DNA from: Chloroflexota bacterium
GTDB taxonomy: Bacteria > Chloroflexota > Dehalococcoidia > UBA2979
DNA: 6,859 bases
Reading direction: 5' to 3'
Assembly (NCBI GenBank): GCA_027592975.1
Contig: JAQCJS010000051.1
Span: 1-6,859 of the forward strand
The position numbers and the translations under genes were made by a program. Each line of letters starts with the position of its first letter. Within the stretch, counting starts at the first letter, position 1. The notes beneath the pieces were generated by a model. It saw nothing but the letters and a program-made list of their open reading frames with translations, did not search any database and was not told the DNA's origin. Shown piece after piece: positions 1 to 6,859 of the stretch.

Positions 1-2532
<2,532 letters not shown>

Positions 2533-2536
<4 letters not shown>

Positions 2537-3642
2537 CGTGCGACCTCGAACGGCTCCATGCCGGCAAGGCGGAGGCGCGGCTCCACGTGCGGCGGCACCC
2601 GCGGCGGCACTCCGCGCACGGCCTCCGCAATGGCGCTGATGTGCGGCGGCTTGGTGCCGCAGCAGCCGCCCACGATGTTCACGAGGCCGGAGCGGGCCCA
2701 TTCGCCCATCTTCGTCGCCATGTCCTCCGGCGTTTCGTCGTAGCCGCCGAACTCGTTTGGGAGACCCGCGTTCGGGTAGGCGGAGACGCCCGCGTCCGCG
2801 ACGCGCGACAGCTCCGCCACGTACTCGCGCATCTGCGAGGGGCCGAGCGAGCAGTTGAGGCCGATCGCCAGCGGCTTCGCGTGGCGCATGGAGTTCCAGA
2901 ACGCCTCCACCGTCTGCCCGGAGAGGTTGCGGCCGGAGAGGTCCACCACGGAGCCGGAGATGATGATCGGCAGGGTGAACCCGCGCTCCTCGAACACCTC
3001 GTCGATGGCGAAGACCGCCGCCTTCGCGTTCAGCGTGTCGAAGATCGTCTCCACCAGCAGGATGTCCGCACCACCGTCGATCAGTCCGCGCGTCGCCTCG
3101 GCATACGCGATGCGCAACTGGTCGAACGTCACGCCGCGCGCGCCGGGGTCGTTCGCGTCGGGGGAGATCGAGGCGGTGCGGTTCGTCGGGCCGATGGCGC
3201 CGGCGACCCAGCGCGGGCGGCTGGGCTCGCGGCGCGTGAACTCGTCCGCGACCTCCCGGCCCAGGCGGGCGCCCTCGCGGTTGAGCTCGTAGGCGATCGC
3301 CTCCAGCCCGTAGTCGGCCTGGGCGATCGAGGTGGCGCTGAACGTGTTGGTGGAGGTGATGTCCGCGCCCGCCTGCAGGTACTCGCGGTGGATGCCGCTG
3401 ATGATGTCGGGTCGCGTCAGGATCAGGAGGTCGTTGTTGCCCTTCAGATCGCTGGGCCAGTCAGCGAAGCGCGCGCCGCGGTAGTCGGCCTCGGTCAGCC
3501 CGTACCCCTGGATCAGCACGCCCCACGAGCCGTCGAGAACCAGGATGCGCTCGCGCACGGCGGCGGTGAGCGCGGCCGTGCGCTCCTCGCGCGTGGTGAA
3601 CGGGGGAGCCGCGGGCGGGGTGTCGGCGGAGGTGGCGGTCAT
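2533..3642 (-). CDS. metH: Homocysteine S-methyltransferase domain subunit of split methionine synthase (MetH N-terminal part)
   Basis: A 369-residue protein equivalent to the first domain of MetH. It binds homocysteine as a zinc thiolate and accepts methyl from methylcobalamin held by the partner subunit. It shows the Hcy-methyltransferase barrel: [14 protein letters not shown] near the N-terminus, [55 protein letters not shown]. The three zinc ligands are present: Cys264 in GLNCSLG and Cys327-Cys328 in GGCCGT. Their spacing of 63/64 residues equals that of E. coli Cys247/Cys310/Cys311. The protein ends about 30 residues after the domain. The start at 3642 is preferred because AGAGAGG lies 11-12 bases upstream and the next in-frame ATG (3672, adding 10 residues) falls inside a candidate -10 box. 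The open frame reaches 3963, but that extension is low-complexity, not family-like, and overlaps the divergent gene. It is first in an operon with the partner gene. Confidence 0.95.
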
Positions 3643-3670
3643 GGGGACGGGAGCCTCTCTTGCCTGGTCC

Positions 3671-3676
3671 ATGATA
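3671..3676 (-). promoter_or_regulatory. Candidate -10 box for the split metH operon
   Basis: On the minus strand this reads TATCAT, five of six matches to the sigma-70 -10 consensus. No good -35 hexamer is seen 17 bases upstream. Transcription from it would begin near 3664, leaving a leader of about 20 bases that still contains AGAGAGG before the ATG at 3642. It is the only AT-rich hexamer in a GC-rich gap, which favours it, but this is inferred from sequence only. Confidence 0.4.
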
Positions 3677-3704
3677 CTGGCGGATGCCCGCTCAGGCTCC
3701 TGCT

Positions 3705-3717
3705 GGACGAATCGTCC
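3705..3717. promoter_or_regulatory. 13-bp palindrome in the metH/CMD divergent region, candidate operator
   Basis: GGACGA and TCGTCC form a perfect 6-1-6 inverted repeat around a central A. It lies between the divergent starts at 3642 and 3776, about 30 bases upstream of the candidate metH -10 box, a position where an activator or a shared repressor could act. The 133-base gap otherwise holds only the two ribosome-binding regions and the -10 candidate. The cognate regulator is not identifiable. Confidence 0.35.
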
Positions 3718-3775
3718 TCGTCCCGCGATGCTCGCGGCAGACCCGCCCCAGAACGCCTGACCGAAGGAGCCCCGA

Positions 3776-4330
3776 ATGGCGCGACTGCCGTACCTGGATG
3801 CCAGCGACCTGCGCGAGGAGGATCGCGACCAGCTGACGCGGCCGATCAACCTCAACCGCTCTCTGGTGCACAGCATCCCCTCGTCGCGGAACTTCTGGCA
3901 GATGGCGAACTGGATCCGCTTCGACGCGACCGTGGATCGCCGGCTCCGCGAGATGGCGATCATGCAGGTGGGCTACACCACCCGTTCGCCGTACGAGTGG
4001 TCGCACCACGTGCATCTGGGCCTGAAGGACTTCGGTGTCTCCGAGGACGATGTCCGCGCGATTGCCGCGGAGAGCGAGGGGCGTGACAGCGGCCTGCCCG
4101 CGCTCGACCGCGCGATCCTTCGGCTGGCGCGCGAGATGACCACGGATCTGGCCGGCTCGCGTGAGGCGTTCGACGTGATCCGCGCCGCGCTGGGCAACGA
4201 GCAGCTCACGGAGCTGGTGGTGATCGTCGGCTACTACAACCTCGTCGTCCGCTACCTCGCGACGATGGAGATCGATGTGGAGCCGGAGTACATGCAGTAC
4301 CTGGAGCGGTTCCCGCTGCCGAAGGAGTAG
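3776..4330 (+). CDS. Carboxymuconolactone decarboxylase (CMD/AhpD-fold) family protein, cysteine-free
   Basis: A 184-residue, predominantly helical, soluble protein of the CMD superfamily. The family signature is visible: [14 protein letters not shown] (56-69) followed by [10 protein letters not shown] (73-82), with conserved Glu74 and His78, then a second helical half ([35 protein letters not shown]). AhpD-type members carry a CxxC redox pair here. This protein has no cysteine at all, so peroxidase-reductase activity of the AhpD type is excluded, and it resembles the gamma-carboxymuconolactone decarboxylase-like branch with EWxxH. The true substrate cannot be read from the sequence. The start is well supported by GAAGGAG (3763-3769) 6 bases upstream of ATG. 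The gene stands alone: it is divergent from metH and separated by 287 bases from the downstream B12-regulated unit. A hydrolytic or decarboxylating role on a ring compound is possible but unproven. Confidence 0.9.
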   Translation: MARLPYLDASDLREEDRDQLTRPINLNRSLVHSIPSSRNFWQMANWIRFDATVDRRLREMAIMQVGYTTRSPYEWSHHVHLGLKDFGVSEDDVRAIAAESEGRDSGLPALDRAILRLAREMTTDLAGSREAFDVIRAALGNEQLTELVVIVGYYNLVVRYLATMEIDVEPEYMQYLERFPLPKE

Positions 4331-4369
4331 CGCACGCCGCGGAGGCGCCTCGTCCCTCCCGGGGCGCGG

Positions 4370-4378
4370 TGCTATGCT
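4370..4378 (+). promoter_or_regulatory. Extended -10 promoter candidate for the riboswitch-btuF-cobB unit
   Basis: TGCTATGCT contains the TGn extension and a TATGCT hexamer (four of six consensus matches). It lies about 8 bases before the expected 5' edge of the cobalamin aptamer, so a transcript starting near 4385 would begin with the riboswitch. No convincing -35 hexamer is present, as is usual for extended -10 promoters. Inferred from position and sequence only. Confidence 0.45.
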
Positions 4379-4385
4379 TCGGCGC

Positions 4386-4500
4386 ATTCGACGTGGTGTC
4401 CGGGGAAGACCGGTGCGAAACCGGCGCTGTCCCGCAACTGTGACTCGCTGAGCCTCGCGCTCGGCGGGGAGCCAGAGTACCGGCCCGCGTGACCTTGTCG
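4386..4500 (+). promoter_or_regulatory. Cobalamin riboswitch (B12 element) aptamer
   Basis: The conserved core is clear. GGGGAAGACCGGTGCGAAAC starts at 4412, CCGGCGCTGTCCCGCAACTG follows, and a variable stem-loop (4446-4467, CGCTGAGC against GCTCGGCG with one G-U pair) precedes the second conserved block GAGCCAGAGTACCGGCCC at 4469-4486. These match the consensus blocks GGGAA..GGTG..A..CCGG.GCTG.CCCGC.ACTGT and GAG.CAG.A.ACC.GCC of the cobalamin riboswitch family. It binds adenosyl- or another cobalamin in the nascent mRNA and normally switches the downstream genes off. The genes that follow, a corrinoid-binding lipoprotein and cobyrinate diamide synthase, are standard members of such regulons. 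The exact ends of the aptamer are approximate. Confidence 0.95.
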
Positions 4501-4504
4501 GACC

Positions 4505-4549
4505 TGCGAGGACAGGCGACGGCAGGCTGCGTGGCATGTTGTCCTCGCA
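4505..4549 (+). repeat. 10-bp inverted repeat after the aptamer (possible P13-type hairpin)
   Basis: TGCGAGGACA (4505-4514) and TGTCCTCGCA (4540-4549) are perfectly complementary across a 25-base loop. It occupies the place where cobalamin riboswitches carry the regulatory hairpin whose loop kisses the aptamer. The loop contains GGCAGG (4521-4526), which is also complementary to CCTGCC at 4563-4568 inside the next hairpin's 5' side. The pairing is directly visible; its role in switching is inference. Confidence 0.6.
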
Positions 4550-4565
4550 CCCCGCCTTCCATCCT

Positions 4566-4594
4566 GCCCCCTCGCGCCTGAGGGGGCGTTTCGT
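4566..4594 (+). terminator. GC-rich hairpin with short T run, candidate riboswitch-controlled terminator
   Basis: GCCCCCTC (4566-4573) pairs perfectly with GAGGGGGC (4580-4587) around a 6-base loop and is followed by GTTTCGT. The stem is strong but the T run is short and interrupted, so this may be a weak terminator, or a structural element of the leader. Its place between aptamer and start codon is where a transcriptional expression platform would be. Confidence 0.5.
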
Positions 4595-4595
4595 G

Positions 4596-4612
4596 CCTCC
4601 TCGCGCAGGAGG
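4596..4612 (+). promoter_or_regulatory. Shine-Dalgarno-sequestering hairpin before btuF
   Basis: CCTCCT (4596-4601) pairs with AGGAGG (4607-4612) around the loop CGCGC, with a possible additional G-U pair at 4595/4613. The 3' arm is the complete consensus Shine-Dalgarno sequence, 5 bases ahead of the ATG at 4618. When folded, ribosomes could not reach it, which is the classical translational output of cobalamin riboswitches. The pairing is directly visible; the control is inferred. Confidence 0.65.
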
Positions 4613-4617
4613 TATGC

Positions 4618-5574
4618 ATGCGGTTGGTACGTTCTGTCACATCGCTCGCGCTCGTCGCCCTCGCGACCATGTTCGCTGCGTGCTCCAGCGACGCACCGCA
4701 GGCGTCCGCGACTCCGCCGGGATCGAGCACCCCGGCCTCGGCGGCACCGCCAGCGGCGTTCCCGCTCACGCTCACGGACTCCGGCGGCGCCTCGCTCACC
4801 CTGAACGCGTCCGCCCGAGCGATCGTCTCCCACTCACCCGGCGCGACCGAGATCCTGTTCGCGATCGGGGCGGGTGGCCAGGTGATCGCCGCCGACGAGT
4901 TCTCGAACTACCCGGCGGAGGCGAAGGCGCTGAAGAAGGTGAAGTACAGCGACCCCAGCCCGGAGGCGGCGATCGCGCTGCAGCCCGACCTGGTGATCAT
5001 GGCGACGAACCAGAAGGCGCAGGTGGAGGCGTTCCGCCGGCTGGGACTGCCGGTGTTCTTCAACCAGGAGCCGGATAGCATGGAGGGCGTGCTGCGCAAC
5101 GTGCGGCTGCTGGGGAGCATGACCGGCCGCACCGCGGAGGCCGATGCGCTCGCGAAGCAGATGCAGGCGCGGATCGACGCGGTCACCTCGAAGCTGACGG
5201 ACGTGCAGCAGGGGCCGAAGGTCTTCTACGAATTGAGTGACTCCCTGTTCACGGCCGCGCCCCACACGTTCATCGGCGGGATGCTGAGCGCGCTGAAGAC
5301 GCGCAACATCGCGCAGGGGGCGGCCGCGCCGTTCCCGCAGTTGACTGCGGAGGCGGTGATCGCCGCCGGGCCCGAGGTGATCCTGCTGGCCAATCACCAG
5401 TTCGGCGGCGCACCGGAGCAGGTGAAGGCACGCCCCGGGTGGGCCTCGATCCCGGCGGTTAAAGACGGTCGCCTCCACCCGATCGACCCCGACCTCGTGA
5501 ACCGCCCCGGCCCGCGCATCGTCGAGGGGCTGGAACTGATGGCGCGGCTGCTGTACCCGGATCGCTTCCGGTGA
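4618..5574 (+). CDS. btuF: Corrinoid (B12)-binding ABC-transporter lipoprotein, BtuF-like
   Basis: A 318-residue extracytoplasmic solute-binding protein of the BtuF/FhuD/FepB helical-backbone family, expected to capture a cobalamin or precursor corrinoid and hand it to an ABC permease. It has a type II signal peptide: basic MRLVR, hydrophobic core, and a lipobox ending FAAC with lipidated Cys22. An Ala/Pro/Ser linker follows to about 48. The N-terminal lobe begins near 66 (AIVSHSPGATEILFAIGAGG) and includes SPEAAIALQPDLVIMATN. A long linking helix covers about 165-195, and the C-terminal lobe includes LTAEAVIAAGPEVILLANHQ and ends in MARLLYPDRF. The start has AGGAGG 5 bases upstream, buried in a leader hairpin downstream of a cobalamin riboswitch, which is the main reason for favouring a corrinoid over heme or siderophore iron. 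No permease or ATPase gene lies in the window. The stop overlaps the next gene by 4 bases (GTGA). Confidence 0.88.
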   Translation: MRLVRSVTSLALVALATMFAACSSDAPQASATPPGSSTPASAAPPAAFPLTLTDSGGASLTLNASARAIVSHSPGATEILFAIGAGGQVIAADEFSNYPAEAKALKKVKYSDPSPEAAIALQPDLVIMATNQKAQVEAFRRLGLPVFFNQEPDSMEGVLRNVRLLGSMTGRTAEADALAKQMQARIDAVTSKLTDVQQGPKVFYELSDSLFTAAPHTFIGGMLSALKTRNIAQGAAAPFPQLTAEAVIAAGPEVILLANHQFGGAPEQVKARPGWASIPAVKDGRLHPIDPDLVNRPGPRIVEGLELMARLLYPDRFR

Positions 5575-6859
5575 GTGCGCTCCGGGCAGCGGGGCGCGGG
5601 CTGATCGTCGCGGGGACGCACTCAGGGGTCGGCAAGACCACGGTCACCTCCGCGATCGCCGCGGCACTCGCCGCTCGCGGGCTGACGGTGCAGCCGTACA
5701 AGGCGGGCCCGGACTACATCGACCCCGGCCACCTCAGCCGCGCCGCCGGGCGCGAAGCGCGCAACCTGGACACGTGGATGATCCCGCGCGCCGTGGTCGC
5801 GGAGCTGTTCGGCCGCGCCGCGCGCGGTGCCGACGTCACGCTGGTCGAGGGCGTCATGGGCCTGTTCGACGGGCGTGGCGGGGCCGCTGACGGCGGGGAG
5901 GACGAGGGCTCCGCGGCGGATCTCGCGCGGGTGCTGGGGCTGCCCGTGCTGCTGGTAGTGGACGCGTCCGCCGTCGCCCGCTCGATCGCCGCGACCGTGC
6001 TGGGCTTCCAGACGTTCGACCCCCGCGTGCATGTTGCGGGCGTGATCCTGAACCGCGTGGGTGGCGAGGCGCACGCGGAGATGTGCCGCAGCGCGATCGT
6101 GCAGGTCACCGGCATCCCGGTGGTCGGCTGGTTCCCCCGCCGCCCGGAGGTCGCATGGCCGGAGCGCCACCTCGGTCTGGTTCCGGACGCGGAGGATGCG
6201 GGGGACGCGGGGCGCGTGCGCGGCCTGGCCGCGCTCGCCGAGATCCAGATCGACCTCGACCTCGTGCTGCGGATCGCCACGCCGGTCGAGGCGGCACCGG
6301 CGACCGGCCTGTTCCCTTCCACGCCGCCGGCCCGGCGCGTGCCAATCGCGTTCGCGCGTGACCGCGCGTTCCACTTCACCTACCCGGACGCGCTGGAGCT
6401 GCTGGAGGCGTGGGGCGCGGACCTGCTGCCGTTCAGTCCGCTGGAGGACGCGGCGCTGCCAGAGGGCGCGCGGGCCGTGCTGCTGGGCGGCGGCTTCCCG
6501 GAGGTGTTCGCGCGCGAGCTGGCCTCGAACCGCGCGATGCACGAGGCGCTCCGAGGCGTCGCTGCGCTCGGCGTGCCGGTGTACGGGGAGTGCGGCGGCC
6601 TGATGTACCTCGGTCGCGCGCTGACGGACGCCGAGGGCACGCGCCACGCGATGGCCGGGCTGCTCCCGTGCGAGTCCACCATGCACGGGACGCGCCTCAC
6701 GCTGGGCTACCGCGAGGCGGAGTCGCTCGGCACGCCGCTGCTGCCCGCGGGCGAGCGCGTCCGCGGGCACGAGTTCCACTACTCCCGGCTGACCGAGGAG
6801 CCGGAGGCCGCGACCGCTGCCTACCGCTTCACGGAGCAGGGGCGCGTGGACGGCGTGCG
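5571..6859 (+). CDS. cobB: Cobyrinate a,c-diamide synthase (CobB/CbiA), 3' end beyond window
   Basis: Catalyses ATP-dependent amidation of the a- and c-carboxylates of (hydrogeno)cobyrinate with glutamine as ammonia donor, a cytoplasmic step of B12 synthesis. The visible 429 codons contain an N-terminal dethiobiotin-synthetase-like ATPase: P-loop GTHSGVGKTT (15-24), KAGPDYIDPGH (44-54), VEGVMGLFDG (92-101). A class I glutamine amidotransferase domain starts near 255 (RRVPIAFARD), with GGGFPE and nucleophile Cys341 in YGECGGLMYLG, then the family motif RGHEFHYS with His400 and His403. The catalytic His near the C-terminus of the family should lie beyond the edge, with about 30 residues missing against the usual 450-460. 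The GTG start overlaps the btuF stop (GTGA) and has no clear Shine-Dalgarno, so translation is probably coupled; the next in-frame methionine would remove the P-loop. An F430-pathway homologue (CfbB) is unlikely given the riboswitch. Anaerobic versus aerobic pathway cannot be told. Confidence 0.94.
   Translation, partial: MSALRAAGRGLIVAGTHSGVGKTTVTSAIAAALAARGLTVQPYKAGPDYIDPGHLSRAAGREARNLDTWMIPRAVVAELFGRAARGADVTLVEGVMGLFDGRGGAADGGEDEGSAADLARVLGLPVLLVVDASAVARSIAATVLGFQTFDPRVHVAGVILNRVGGEAHAEMCRSAIVQVTGIPVVGWFPRRPEVAWPERHLGLVPDAEDAGDAGRVRGLAALAEIQIDLDLVLRIATPVEAAPATGLFPSTPPARRVPIAFARDRAFHFTYPDALELLEAWGADLLPFSPLEDAALPEGARAVLLGGGFPEVFARELASNRAMHEALRGVAALGVPVYGECGGLMYLGRALTDAEGTRHAMAGLLPCESTMHGTRLTLGYREAESLGTPLLPAGERVRGHEFHYSRLTEEPEAATAAYRFTEQGRVDGV

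Noticed and set aside
3643..3963. N-terminal extension of the metH first subunit to an ATG at 3963
   Set aside because: The added sequence is Arg/Ser-rich, not part of the homocysteine methyltransferase fold, and would overlap the start of the divergent CMD gene by almost 190 bases.
4345..4367. Possible terminator hairpin after the CMD gene (GCGCC against GGCGC)
   Set aside because: Only 5 base pairs around a 13-base loop and no T run follows; such pairings are common by chance in this GC-rich DNA.
4536..5078. Plus-strand open frame starting inside the riboswitch leader and overlapping btuF
   Set aside because: It lies in another frame from btuF, has no ribosome-binding site, and yields Arg/Gly-rich sequence without recognisable motifs.
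5622..6779. Minus-strand open frame of 385 codons antisense to cobB
   Set aside because: The opposite strand carries every CobB motif. The antisense translation is Arg/Ala/Gln/His-rich and repetitive in composition, typical of a shadow frame.

Overview
The window is a high-GC bacterial chromosomal segment (GC third positions throughout, several tight ATGA/GTGA gene overlaps, one GTG start) devoted largely to vitamin B12. Taxonomy cannot be fixed from it. Tethering of the B12-type solute-binding protein as a lipoprotein fits an organism without a classical periplasm, so a high-GC Chloroflexota or actinobacterial-type genome is plausible. No mobile elements, tRNA, rRNA or CRISPR arrays were seen.

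Minus strand, 1-3642: cobalamin-dependent methionine synthase MetH encoded as two genes instead of one. The upstream gene (3642 to 2533) carries only the zinc-dependent homocysteine-activating domain. The downstream gene (2536 to beyond base 1) carries the methyl-folate-binding, cap, B12-binding and AdoMet-reactivation domains. They overlap by 4 bases (ATGA) and together rebuild the whole enzyme apart from an estimated 45-50 C-terminal residues lost at the window edge.

Plus strand, 3776-4330: a cysteine-free carboxymuconolactone decarboxylase (CMD/AhpD-fold) protein, divergent from metH across a 133-base intergenic region. That region holds a candidate metH promoter and a perfect 6-1-6 palindrome.

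Plus strand, 4331-4617: a 287-base leader with a clear cobalamin riboswitch. It is followed by a 10-bp long-loop hairpin, a GC-rich hairpin with a short T run (candidate terminator), and a second hairpin that buries the entire Shine-Dalgarno sequence of the next gene. An extended -10 box lies just upstream.

Plus strand, 4618-6859: a two-gene riboswitch-controlled unit. A BtuF-like corrinoid-binding lipoprotein is followed, with a GTGA overlap, by cobyrinate a,c-diamide synthase (CobB/CbiA), which runs off the right edge.

Working together, the plus-strand unit would import a corrinoid and carry out or complete corrinoid amidation when B12 is scarce, and the product serves MetH next door. The CMD protein has no obvious role in this scheme.
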